DNA of 64,000 bases. Origin: Erpobdella octoculata (Eukaryota; Annelida; Clitellata; Hirudinida; Erpobdellidae). The notes beneath the pieces were generated by a model, which was not told where the DNA came from, did no database searches, and saw only the letters and a program-made list of their open reading frames with translations. Each line of letters begins with the position of its first letter. Position 1 is the first letter of the stretch. The translations under genes and the position numbers were made by a program. This document shows, in pieces, positions 1 to 9,793 of the stretch. The stretch is taken from contig OZ022242.1 of the NCBI GenBank assembly GCA_963978895.1, positions 9,530,206 through 9,594,205 on the forward strand, in the 5' to 3' direction.

Positions 1-562
1 AAAAATATGAGTTATGGAATCTCAAGCAGTAGAATCACAATTTCAATGGATGATGAAAACTCAAAACAATCTCTACCTGCCCGTGAGGTTCCTATTTGGT
101 CAAAAGACAATGTTGTTGAAGCCATGTATGCAGCTTCAAAGAGTGAAACTGTAAGTTGTATCAGTTCATAAGTCTGCTGAATTATTTTCTCCATTTCTAT
201 TTTTTTTATAAATTTAAATTCAGGCTGGAGAATCTTCAGGAATTTCTGCTGGCCTAGGTTTATCTGTCCCAGCACTAACGAAAGATGCAGCATTGCAGCC
301 GGATCTTGACGACATGATGAAAACTCTGCTATATCATGAGAAACCTGTCGTGTCTTCCGTTCCCCAACTTGGAAGAACCAATGAAGAAGAAGATGGTGGC
401 GAGGAAATGGAAAGTGAAGAAGACCAGGAGTTCACTGTCACAATTGGTGGTCGGAGAGTTCCATATAATGAAATCACAAATGAAATGATCAGCAATATGA
501 ATCCATCAGAGAAGGAGGAATATATTCGTGTTGGAAAGGAAATGCACGAGTTTTATGATTAG
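1..562 (+). CDS. GTF2E1: TFIIE alpha subunit, C-terminal part (two last exons)
   Basis: Only the 3' end is in the window. Exon 1..150 is read in frame 1 and ends at a GTAAGT donor. The next exon starts at 224 after a TTCAG acceptor and runs in the same phase (0) to the TAG at 560-562. The first exon carries an ITISMDDE...EVPIWSKDNVVEAMY block that matches the metazoan TFIIE-alpha MDDQ...ERPIWLRESTV region. The second has a DLDDMMKTLLYHEKP segment, an acidic stretch, and the conserved C-terminal block VTIGGRRVPYNEIT...MNPSEKEEYI. In animals this subunit, with TFIIE beta, recruits and regulates TFIIH at RNA polymerase II promoters, in the nucleus; the acidic C-terminus contacts TFIIH. The N-terminal winged-helix and zinc-ribbon exons lie upstream of the window. 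No frame damage is seen. An AATAAA at 1090-1095 is a possible poly(A) signal, but it is distant. The family assignment is from remembered homology, not a search. Confidence 0.88.
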
Positions 563-563
563 T

Positions 564-686
<123 letters not shown>

Positions 687-689
687 TCA

Positions 690-2690
690 TTGTTTACTTT
701 TTTACTATTATTAAGGATATTGGCAAAAGTCTTCTTTCTTTGCTTAAAAATTTGTTAATATGTTGGTTTTTAGTTTTATAACCTTTGAAAGTAATTATCA
801 GCTATCGCTCAAATGCCTATGACTAAACTTACCAAAGGTTTTATAATAAGAACTTTTATTAAAATACTATTGTATACCTCCAATTGATACTACTTTTGAC
901 AGCCCATGTCTCTCATCGCAAAAACTTCTAATATTTTCTCAATGGTCGCTATAAGTTTAAAAATCATCTTGGAACATGTTGCAAATTTTCACTCACAAAA
1001 AACTGCTGCTATTTGCTTAAAACTTGAAAATGAGGATATATTCTCCCAAGTTTTTTGAATTATTACATATTCTCTACATCACTTTAATCAATAAAGGCCT
1101 TGTCTTAAGACCTTATTTTATCAATGGTGCCTTTTTCTGAAAGAAATTGCGGCAAACATTAGAAACAGATAGGCCATTTAGCGGCAAACCTTATAAAGGT
1201 GGCGTTCCTTGCACTCTAAGATGCGTAGTATTGCGCAGAGTTAAGGGGAAAGGGCGTCATTTGCGGGGGGTGGGGCAAAAGGATTTTCCAAAAAAAAAAT
1301 TTAGTTTTAGGAATTATTTTTGGTATGTTTAAAAGTTGCTATCAAAGCTGGGTTACAGAATTTTAAGAACCAGGAAAAACGCCATGCGTTAGCAAATGGG
1401 TAGTATGCATTGTATAACTTCAGTTTATTGATTTTTATTTAAAAACATTAAAATATTTGTACATTGCCACTTGCCATTTCATCAACAGTTCAACCTAAAA
1501 AAGTGCCCACACAGCAATGATCAAAGTTGGTACCAAACTTCGAAACGGGACTTCAACTTAGGGTTTTCACAACACGGGCCGAGGCTATTGTACCGAGTCG
1601 TGATATTTTGTGCTTGTAAAAACGGACCGTGTTGTGCTTTCAACATTTTTTTCAATCAATCAATTTGAACATTTAACAATCTCCTTTTATAGAGCTTTAA
1701 GAGGCTGTCTACGTTGTGGAATTGATAATTTTTAGTTCATTGTTAGCTACTGCAAATTTTTGAACAATGTAAAATTCATTTCATGAATTTTTTCAATTTT
1801 CTTGGAATCAAGAAAATGTTTTCGTAAGCTGTACTGGCATATAATAAACGGACCGTTTCATTTTTATTTGGGTATAGATATTTATCTGACAGTTCGAAAA
1901 GCAATGATAAGTTAATACAAAAAATCTTTTTGAGAGGACAAAATGAGTGTGCACGACGTTGGTCTCCCATAAATCCGCCACTGGATAACAACAACTTACC
2001 TCCTTTTTTGGTATAGGTTCCGTATTAGAAAAAAAACGTATGTATCTACGACTACCCATACCCCGGCTATTAACCATTTTCTATTTTGGGAGGAAAAGTA
2101 TAGCATTACGAAAATACAATTTTGGAATCTGTGGTTAAAAAAAAATGTTGCTCCCCCCAAGGTTTTGCTGAAATGACGCCCCTGAAACACCATCAGGGAA
2201 AACATAAATCAGCAACGCTTCGTAGAGCGAATAGCACGCGAATAGGTAGAAGAGGGAACAAACATGGACGATATAAGAAATGTGTAAAACCTGAGCTTAC
2301 GTGTAATAAAAAGCTTCAAAAGTTTTTTCACAAGCACAAATGTTAACCAACTAAAGTGTTGTCATAAAAACCTAAACTCTATAAAAACATTTTTGATTTC
2401 TATTGACCTTATATTTGATTTTTTTTCTTTGAATTTTAGCACGAATTTAAGCAAATTTTGCGCTTTAATTTTGAAAAAAATTCTAAAAACTGAAATTCGT
2501 GGTTTTAAGATTGTAACTGCTAATGTATATTTCAATGGACATTGACATGCCATTTTAGAAACTACTATTAAAAAAAAAAAATTGATTTTTAACGTCAAAA
2601 ATTAAAGTTGAAACGCTATTTCTTGAATTTCAAAATTTCAGATTTTTTTAAACCGTTATTGTTATTTTTTACAGTGTTGCTCTGTTTTAA
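690..2690. other. Intergenic region between GTF2E1 and serpin
   Basis: No gene is supported here. The region is AT-rich with short decayed repeat pieces: a G-rich stretch near 1245-1290 and the relic at 1930-2200. GTF2E1 (+) and the serpin (-) are convergent, so both 3' UTRs should fall here. Confidence 0.7.
1930..2200. mobile_element. Decayed dispersed repeat (CGACTACC family)
   Basis: It holds the motif series TATCTACGACTACC, CCCCGGCTATTA and GGGAGGAAAAGT, followed by a G/C-run segment with GACGCCCCT. The same order of motifs recurs at 9527-9620, 12055-12160 and, in part, 12440-12500. This makes it an old multicopy element with no intact ends. The class is unknown. Confidence 0.55.
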
Positions 2691-2699
2691 AATAAATGT

Positions 2700-4294
2700 T
2701 TATGGTTGTACAACTCTACCGAAGAAAAGAACAGAGTCGGTTCTTTTATCCTTGATAAAGTAAACAAAAGGGTGATCGGCTTTGAAAGTAACGGTGTCAT
2801 CCTTAAAACCAGTTCCAGTTGTTCTGACTTTGATCACCACAGCTGTGGCAGCGGCTGCCTCTGATCCTTTCTCATTCACTTCGATGAAAGCTTTATGAAG
2901 GACGTGTGACACGTACAACATACCGTCTTTTTCAATTCGTGTTAGGTTAGCTTTTTTGCTGAACAGATCTTTGATTCCAAGTTGTTGCAAGACTTCTCCC
3001 AAAGAGAGACTTGTTTCCAGCTTAAACTTTGGCATCCAGACTTTGACGTTGGTCGGCATCAATTCCCAAGATTTCAGTGAATCAAGCGATAGACTTGATT
3101 CCATTTGTTGAAACGACGTTCTACTTAGATTCGGCAAGACGACATAAAAAACTAAGTTTTCCCCCGAGTAAGGAAGTTCGAGGATCTGAGCATTAAGTTC
3201 AAAATCGTAGCCGTAGTTGAAGGTGCTCTTAGGAATGTGCATTAGGCTTGTTTTTACTTTTGTTTGTTTATCGGTTTGAAAGTTAGCCAATAATGTGTTT
3301 TTCTCTTCGAACATAGTTTTCCAGTCTCCTTTGAAATAAATGGCGTTCACCAGGACCAAAATTGTATTCTCGTCTAAAACGCCCTGAGGAATGAGATCGC
3401 GGATTTTGTCGTTTGTCTGCTGAGCCACCCAGTCGTTGATAGTTTTCCTGGCTTCTTCTGCGGCATATCTGTGTTTTAATAAAATATTATTAAGATAATA
3501 AATTTGGTCTACTATAATTTCTTCATATAAGTATCCAAGTTTTAGATAAATATACAATTTTATTTGTATGCAATGATAACTTAAAATTTCCCTAATGTTA
3601 TAAGTCATGTCAAAACATTGACAGAGATTCTTGCTACCTACCTGAAATCCATTCGAGCCAACTCGGCTCCGTAGTAGAATTTAGAATCGTCGAGAAACTT
3701 CTGTAAAATCGAGAACGTCTGTTCACCGAACAGTCTGTTGGCAATCTGAAGTTGGTATTTACCACTTGTTTCCATTACCAGAGAACTGATATTTTTGTAC
3801 GATTGATGAACACTCATCTCGGGCGTGTTGTCCAAGTGGAGAGCATTTTTGAGTTGTTTTAGGGTTTCACCGTCGGCCCCCAGATAGGTCAAGGCCAGGG
3901 CAAAGTTTATGCTCAAAGGTGAAAATATGAAGTTTTCGCCTTGTTTGATGGTCGAAATTTTATTGTAGAGTTCCAACGCAAATCTGGTGTTGCTATCGGA
4001 GATGCTGATGGTATTGACCGGTGCTGAAATAAATAAGCAAATTATTTTTACAAATTTAAAAAAAATAATTTGACTTTTAAGCAATAATTTGATTATTAAG
4101 AAATAATTTGTTTATTAAAAACAATTCGATAATAAAAATAATTTTGATTATTAAAAAATAATTTGCTTATTAAAAATAATTTGATGATAAAAAATAATTT
4201 AATTATTACAAATTAATTTGATGCTAAAAAATTATATTCAACCTCCATAAACAAGCTTCAATATGAAGAACAAACAAATCACCGCAGTTTTCAT
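2700..4294 (-). CDS. Secreted serpin (serine protease inhibitor family), 400 aa
   Basis: Three exons join in frame: 4294..4243, 4023..3642 and 3468..2700, with GT-AG introns of 219 and 173 bp. Exon 1 encodes only a signal peptide, MKTAVICLFFILKLVYG, so the protein should enter the secretory pathway. The mature chain starts near APVNT. Family landmarks are FIFSPLSINFALA (helix B region), the NAIYFKGDW strand, and the C-terminal FKADHPFVYFI signature with LFFGRVVQP. The reactive-loop hinge is EKGSEAAAATAV (P17 = E344), the small-residue type typical of inhibitory serpins. Counting from the hinge puts P1 at Arg360 and P1' at Thr361, suggesting a trypsin-like target. The stretch from hinge to the DHPF strand is several residues longer than in alpha-1-antitrypsin, so P1 is tentative. 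Length is normal for the family and no stops or frameshifts are seen. Intron 1 contains an imperfect array of ATAATTTGATTATTAAAAA-like units (about 4085-4225). Confidence 0.92.
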
Positions 4295-4299
4295 GCTGC

Positions 4300-5590
4300 T
4301 TGTTTTCTGCTGTTCAATGACCAGCCAGCCTAACTGAACGTAACAAAAATAAAAAATTAAAATTTTATCTTGTTTAACTGAATTATTACTTTGATAAATA
4401 TTTTTATTAAAGTAATAACAACTGTTATTTTAGATCATATAGTTTTATTTAAAATAAATTGAAAAACAGTTTTCATTCGCATTTATAACCGTCAAAAATC
4501 TCATTGCTTTTATTGATTTCAGTAAATTAAAAAAAAACGTTTTACCTTTTCCCTGAACGTGATGCAGCCGAGAAGAGCAGTGATCAATAGCCTCGGTTTC
4601 AACTTTTTTATACTTGACTTCAGTGAAGATTTTTGAATTGAATTTAAAGATTTTTTTGATTGTTTGATGAAAATCTTGTCGAAATAGTTTTCTGTTATTA
4701 ATAGCTTTCAACTTTCGAGTGCTTGAACGTTAGACCGACAATATTTTAAGAATATTTTTTGTTATCATCGCTTCATCGTACAAATAACACTTTAACTTCT
4801 CAATCGATAAATCTGGCGGCGGATATATTTTTTTAGAGGTTTTTTTCATAACCTTCAATGGTCTCGGCTCACGGAATAAGAAATGCATTGGTGAGCGAGA
4901 ATGTTTGTACAATTAAAAAATGGTTTCACTTGCGGCAGAATGAATCGGTGTGTAATATTGTTACATATTATATGTTATTATTTATTGTTAAATATTAATA
5001 TTATATTTATGTATGTGATATTTATTATTTTGTCGCTGGACTGGTGGCCCATCGTCTTTGGTGGCGACTTCCGCCCCTTCCCTTTTTTCGATCTCATTGT
5101 TCTCGCTCGTTCTGTACTCGCGATTGTTTTAGTATTGTTTGTATATCGTTGTCAGCGGACTTTGTCTAATAAACTCGAAACACGACAGGTGGGCAACAAA
5201 ACAGTCGATGACCAGGCGAAGGTGAACGCGAAGCCAACTTTTTTTCCGAAATGTCCCCACCCAACGTTTAGTTTTACTTTCAACCTTGATTCAAATGCAT
5301 AAAGATACTTATGACCTGGGATTCTTTGTCACTTGAAATTGCATTAAAAATAAACATTTTTAAAATTATTTTGCTAAATTTTAAGAAAAAACGTTTAAAA
5401 GTTAACAGCTCTTCTCGGATTCAAATAGTTATAAAGGACTCATCGATTCCTGTCACCGTCGATCGTTTTTAACATTTTTTGAATTCAAAAGATTTTCATT
5501 TAGGTACTTGAAATGAATTATGATCACATAATTGCTTTGGTTTAAAAGCTTGTAATTAATAAAATTATTTTGAGATCCGTGAACTCATAG
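4300..5590. other. Region upstream of serpin, no confirmed gene
   Basis: It should contain the serpin promoter, near 4300-4700, but no core element stands out. A 133-codon open frame on + at 4901..5302 has two hydrophobic stretches and a GC-richer tail (5035-5270). It has no recognised motif and no obvious splice partners, so it is not called as a gene. Confidence 0.5.
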
Positions 5591-5596
5591 TTTTCA

Positions 5597-5835
5597 GCTG
5601 AATACCGGCCATGTGGTCGCGAAAGCCATTTCGTCGCGTAAGCATTTTCATCGCGAAGTCGCGACGAATCGACCCGGTGCGCGACGAAATCGCCTACTTT
5701 CGCGGCCAACAGCCTCATGGTCGTGAGGGGTAAAATCCCGTTGCTCAGAAGCAACTAGAGCTATCCCAACACACGAAGCCACCCGCCTGGCGAATGCAGT
5801 TAGAGATACATGTATCATCTATACAACGACTTAAC
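5597..5835 (+). repeat. Left TIR of outer MULE
   Basis: It is the inverted partner of 8780-9024. It is rich in GCGACGAA/TTCGTCGC units and includes the segment TGGTCGTGAGGGGTAAAATC. Similarity to the right arm stops near ACAACGACTT (about 5835). Confidence 0.8.
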
Positions 5836-5898
5836 AGGTACATTTCGATTTATTAATTTGATGTTTTAAACTTATTTTAACTGGATTTCCTATTTCAG

Positions 5899-6674
5899 TT
5901 GACTATGAAATAGCAATTTGGAAGGGAGCAAAAGCGGTGTTTCCCGCTGTTTGTATAAACGGCTGCTTGTTTCATTTCAATCAAGCAATTATTCGTCATT
6001 TAAGTGTAGGTTTTACGAAGTTAAAAGTGATTTATTTGATCTATATTGGCTGAACGTCGAAATAATTTTATTTCTATTAACAGAAATACGGATTGAAATC
6101 TCAATATGAGGCAAAACAGGCAGCATATGATCTTGGGAAACAAATCATGGCTTTGGCCTACATGCCCGTCGATCAAATACCGATCGTATTTGAGCAAATA
6201 AATAATAGCGTGGTTTGTTGAAAAGTTAAAGTAAGTACTAATAAATATTATAAATTTTCATTGCTGGTGATTTTAACTCAAGTAATTTCATTTTCTTAGC
6301 TGTTTATGAAATATTTTCACAATACGTGGCTGGCTGGGTTCTATCCCATTTCTACCTGGTGCTCTTTTCAAGTAAAAATTAGAACCAACAACGACCTTGA
6401 AGGGTGGAACAATGGTCTCAAACAACTGGCAAACCACAACACCAACCTCTACGCTCTTTGCTCCGTGCTTGAAAAAGAAGCACGAATGATAATGATCCAA
6501 GAACAGTTTGTAAGCCTGAATCAAACTCAAAGAGTTAAACGAAAAGATACAGTAGAATTTGAAAGAGAGCTTACTAAATTGTGGAACAATTTTAATAAAA
6601 AAAATATTAATTCTCCTCAATTGCATAAACAATTAACTGATTTATTAAAGTATAGCAATAAAATAAATAAATAA
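5899..6674 (+). pseudogene. MULE transposase, C-terminal exons, with in-frame stop
   Basis: Three exons with proper splice signals are visible: 5899..6005 (TTTCAG acceptor, GTAGGT donor), 6084..6230 (AACAG acceptor, GTAAGT donor) and 6300..6674 (CTTAG acceptor, stop TAA). They read ...DYEIAIWKGAKAVFP, then CLFHFNQAIIRHLS, KYGLKSQYEAKQAAYDLG and MALAYMPVDQIPIVFEQ. The last exon has the typical KYFHNTWLAGFYP and IRTNNDLEGWNNGLKQLA blocks of animal MULE transposases. The DYEIAI Asp is a likely catalytic residue. The N-terminal exons that would carry the first catalytic Asp and the DNA-binding domain are absent. A TGA at 6219-6221 interrupts exon 2. The last exon runs to a KQLTDLLKYSNK tail. It is dead as a transposase, but the rest of the frame is well preserved, which suggests fairly recent loss. 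Confidence 0.85.
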
Positions 6675-6723
6675 AAATGACGTTTTAATTGTTCATGTTA
6701 ATTAAATTCTGTTGACTTTGAAG
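6625..6723 (+). repeat. 99-bp direct repeat, left copy
   Basis: It is identical by eye to 8368..8466. The left copy holds the last codons of the outer transposase and its 3' flank, ending GACTTTGAAG. The pair brackets the inner MULE. Confidence 0.93.
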
Positions 6724-7004
6724 GGGTGCAGGCCAATTCGTCGCAAAGCCGTTTCGTCGCAGGGTACATTTTCGTCGCGACATTGCGACGAAAATTCCCA
6801 CCTTGCGACGAAACGGCCCAGAATGCGACGAAACGGCCGACCTTTGCGACGAAAAGTCTAACAATTTCGGTGGCCAGTATTCCGATGTATGGCGAAACAG
6901 ATGGCCACCCTATTGCCAAAGACCACTAGACCGCCAAATGCAAGGGGAATTCCGCAATCTGCACGAGCCATGTCATTACAAGAGATTGCGCACGCTTACT
7001 ACCG

Positions 7005-7413
7005 TTTGTTATGATAGTTTATAGTCCTTTACACCAAGTGTTTTAAGACTGAATTGTCTGTATTTAGGAAGTATATAAGTTCTTCCTGTTGTGGATCAAA
7101 GTTTGATCTTTTTAACTGTCCCTCCTCCTTTATCCAGGCTTGGGACTGGCTCACTTACTACCGTTTTTTTTTTTTTTTTTTTTTTATAATAGTTTATAGT
7201 CCTTTACACCATGTGTTTTAAGACTACTTACTACCGTTTTTTTTTTTTTTATGATAGTTTATAGTCCTTTACACCAAGTGTTTTAAGACTGAATTGGCTG
7301 TATGTAGGAAGCACATAAGTACTTCCTGTCGTGGATCAAAGTTTGATCCTTTTAACTGTCCCTCCTCCTTCATCCAGGCTTGGGACTGGCTCGCAATTAG
7401 CGAGGCGGAGTTA
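7005..7413 (-). mobile_element. Three tandem SINE-like retroposon copies at one target site
   Basis: On the minus strand the unit reads GCGAGCCAGTCCCAAGCCTGG, then GGAGGAGGGACAGTTAAAA, TTTGATCCACGACAGGAAG and CACTTGGTGTAAAGGACTAT, and ends in poly(A), seen here as poly(T). Copies are 7005-7153 (with little tail), 7164-7226 (short, 5'-truncated) and 7237-7413 (longest, with an extra CTCCGCCTCGCTAATT 5' end). The 10-mer CTTACTACCG occurs four times, at 6995, 7154, 7227 and 7414, flanking every copy as a target duplication would. Two more family members are at 46662 and 46880. No tRNA-type box A/B pair is obvious, so the family may be a LINE-mobilised 3' fragment. Confidence 0.8.
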
Positions 7414-7649
7414 CTTACTACCGTTCAAACTGGGTTGTGTTTATGCCATGTTGCAATACCAGACAAAGGTGTCGGATTAAATGGAAGTCGTTTTGTTATA
7501 TTCGCCAGAGGAATGTGATTTTGTATCGCTACACGATGCTTTGGACGTGTGTCAATCGATTCGAAATCTTCGAAAAACAGTGAAAGTAAGTCAATGATTA
7601 ACTCAGCGTAAGTCCCTGAACATGTTAATTAATATTATTATTTTCTCAG

Positions 7650-7815
7650 CAAGCAATTTGTGAGCTTGTATCAGGTTCAAAGGGCTCAAAGAAGAGATGC
7701 CAAAGAGTTTGAAGAAGAACTCAACAAACTCTATCTTAATTTTTCAACAAAAAAAATTGATTCAATTCAGCTGCATAGTCAGCTAACGAACTTGTTAAAA
7801 TTGAACAATAAATGA
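7650..7815 (+). pseudogene. MULE transposase C-terminal fragment (inner element)
   Basis: After a TTTCTCAG acceptor the frame reads KQFVSLYQVQRAQRRDAKEF and then ends LHSQLTNLLKLNNK and TGA. It aligns residue by residue with the tail of the outer transposase (EQFVSLNQTQRVKRKDTVEF...LHKQLTDLLKYSNK). Everything upstream is lost, apart from a possible small open segment ending at a GTAAGT near 7586. The divergence shows that this is not a simple duplication of the outer copy. Confidence 0.8.
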
Positions 7816-7974
7816 TTATTATTATGATTTTGTGTTATTTGAATTACTAAGTTTTTATTAAATGGGCTGTTTATTTGGTTTTCTTTTTAATATTCTCAAT
7901 TTAATTTAAATTATGACTGTACTCTAGAAATTTGAGGCTAATAAGCAACTTATATCGTTTTAGAATTATAGGGC

Positions 7975-8358
7975 CGCATAGCGATAAAAATCACATTCCC
8001 CTGGCGAATATAACAAAACGACTTCCATTTAATCCGACACCTTTGTCTGGTATGTAACATGGCATAAATACAACCCAGTTGCAACGGTAGGAAGCGTGCA
8101 GCAGCCTGTTGTAATGACATGGCTCGTGCAGATTGCGGAATTCCCCTTGCATTTGGCGGTCTAGTGGTCTTTTGCAATAAGGTGGCCAACAGTTTCGCCA
8201 TACAGCGGAATACTGCCCACCAAAATTGCTAGACTTTTTGTCGCAATGGTCGGCCGTTTCGTCGCATTCTGGGCCGTTTCGTCGCAAAGTGGGAATTTTC
8301 GTCGCAATGTCGCGACGAAAATGTACCCTGCGACGAAACGGCTTTGCGACGAATGGGC
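7975..8358 (-). repeat. Right TIR of inner MULE (uninterrupted)
   Basis: It is the inverted partner of 6731-7004 plus 7424-7530. It includes the CGTCGC repeats and the TTAATCCGACACCTTTGTC segment. It shows what the left arm looked like before the SINE insertions. Confidence 0.85.
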
Positions 8359-8367
8359 TAGTATCCA

Positions 8368-8466
8368 ATAAACAATTAACTGATTTATTAAAGTATAGCA
8401 ATAAAATAAATAAATAAAAATGACGTTTTAATTGTTCATGTTAATTAAATTCTGTTGACTTTGAAG
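8368..8466 (+). repeat. 99-bp direct repeat, right copy
   Basis: This is the perfect copy of 6625..6723 on the far side of the inner MULE. Outer-element sequence resumes after it. Confidence 0.93.
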
Positions 8467-8779
8467 CATTCCCACCCAACGTTTAGGAAAAACTTTGAGC
8501 ATCTGAGTTTTGAACAAACCACGTTATTATTTATTTGTTCAAAACATTCTGTAATATAGCAGTCTAATATAGCTCAACTCGACACCGTGTGATATCTTGT
8601 AAAACGGATCGACTAAGCCGTTGTATCTATAATTTGTTACTTTTCAAGTTATAGCGGCAGGTAACTATCAATAAAAATCTCCCCTAGCGACTATAGCGGA
8701 ACGACTTCAATTCAATCCCACACCCAGACTGATATCACGGTTCTGTATAAGTATAACACAGAGACAACAAGAAGTCGTT

Positions 8780-9024
8780 GTATAGACAGTAGATCTGCCT
8801 GTCTGTGATACATGTATCCGGGTGGTGTTGCTTAATGCTTCTCTAACTGCATTCGCCAGGCTGGTGGCTTCGTGTGGTGGGGTAGCTCTAGTTGCTTCTG
8901 AGCAACGGGATTTTACCCCTCACGACCATGAGGCTATTGGCCGCGAAAGTAGGCGATTTCGTCGCGCTCTGGGCCGATTCGTCGCAGAGTTGGCTTTCGC
9001 GACGACTTGGCCTGTACCCTTTCA
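8780..9024 (-). repeat. Right TIR of outer MULE
   Basis: It is the inverted match to 5597-5835, including the reverse of GAGCAACGGGATTTTACCCC and the CGCGACGAAATCGCCTAC segment. Its inner end (8800-8830) carries extra sequence not present in the left arm. Confidence 0.78.
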
Positions 9025-9526
9025 GCCATACTGCTTCTTTGACAGTTGACTTTCTTGGAATTTATAAACTTTTGTCGGTCTTCCTCTTAGTGTTAACACG
9101 AGCCTAAATTTTTTTTTTTTTTTTTTATAAATTATGCACTTTTTGCAGAACAGCACAGCACTCGAGAATTGTTAAAAAGCGCTCATTCTGCTACAAAAAC
9201 AACGCAAAAGACTCCTTGATAAAAAACTAGTTATTTAAAATTTCAGTGAAACTGCGAATTTTCTAATTGATTTATCATTTTATGAAATCTAGAATCATGC
9301 ACAACAAATTTGTTTTTGTTGATTTCAAATTTCATACATACATGAGCTATAATACAATTTCTACACCTAAAATATCAAAAATAAAACAACCATATTTTGT
9401 TTCAAAGTATAAACCAGTGAACCGTAAAATCTTTAATAAGGACCGCCAAAATTTTGGGAAATTGTACCGCCCAGTTATCAGCTATTGTTGAAGACTAAAT
9501 TGTATGATGCTTTGTAAAATTCTTAA

Positions 9527-9710
9527 AAAAAGTATCTGCGACTCATTAGCTTTTTTTAGAGGAAAAGTTAACAGATGGGAAGTTTTAGGGGCGCATTTGT
9601 TAGACCTTGTCCACATATTGTATATATAAATAAAAAAAGTTTTTATTGGAAAGCGGAACAATGGCGCACGCCGCGGGTGCTCCATTGAATCGGCCACTGA
9701 TATTATTATA
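9527..9710. mobile_element. Decayed dispersed repeat (CGACTACC family), second copy
   Basis: AAGTATCTGCGACTCATTAG, GAGGAAAAGTTAACAGATGG and TAGGGGCGCATTTGTTAGAC are followed by GTGCTCCATTGAATCGGCCA. This is the same motif order as near 2030-2190 and 12055-12160. It lies directly upstream of the hAT element. Confidence 0.5.
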
Positions 9711-9793
9711 AACCATCAGATTTCGCCACTCACTAGTGACCTACAGATGGCATGAGTAGGGTAACCGTACAGAGGTTGAGATTTCATGTTACG

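Larger units (their letters stand above)
6731..8358 (+). mobile_element. Inner MULE nested in outer MULE
   Basis: Near-identical inverted arms begin with CCAATTCGTCGCAAAGCC on the left and its complement ends the right arm. Both arms continue through GTTTCGTCGCAGGGTAC and several GCGACGAAA units to GACCGCCAAATGCAAGGGG. The right arm is about 380 bp (7975-8358). The left arm is split by SINE-like insertions at 7005-7413 and resumes at 7424. Inside is a short 3' remnant of a second, diverged MULE transposase (7650..7815). The inner and outer TIRs also resemble each other weakly (for example CTAGCG/ATAACGACTTC segments), so the two elements are related subfamilies. Confidence 0.83.
5597..9024 (+). 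mobile_element. Outer MULE (Mutator-like) transposon, truncated, host to a nested MULE
   Basis: The long terminal inverted repeats at 5597-5835 and about 8780-9024 match each other. Both carry CGTCGCGACGAA-type repeats, the segment CATGGTCGTGAGGGGTAAAA and GCCTGGCGAATGCAGTTAGA. Between them lie the 3' exons of a MULE transposase in the + orientation, then a second element at 6731-8358 that splits the outer element's 3' part. The 5' transposase exons are missing: the left TIR runs almost straight into the exon at 5899. The element is therefore an internally deleted, non-autonomous copy. Target-site duplications at the outer ends are not clear. Confidence 0.8.

Noticed and set aside
4263..4337. 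Plus-strand 24-codon peptide resembling a secretion signal (MKNKQITAVFMLLVFCC...)
   Set aside because: It is exactly antisense to serpin exon 1, which itself encodes a signal peptide; the hydrophobic pattern is a strand mirror effect, and the serpin reading is supported by splice phase.
4901..5302. 133-codon membrane protein
   Set aside because: Hydrophobicity comes from T-rich sequence; there is no motif, splice partner or homologue I recognise.
6306..6674. Stand-alone host gene with IRTNNDLEGW domain
   Set aside because: It is the last exon of a MULE transposase lying between matching TIRs.
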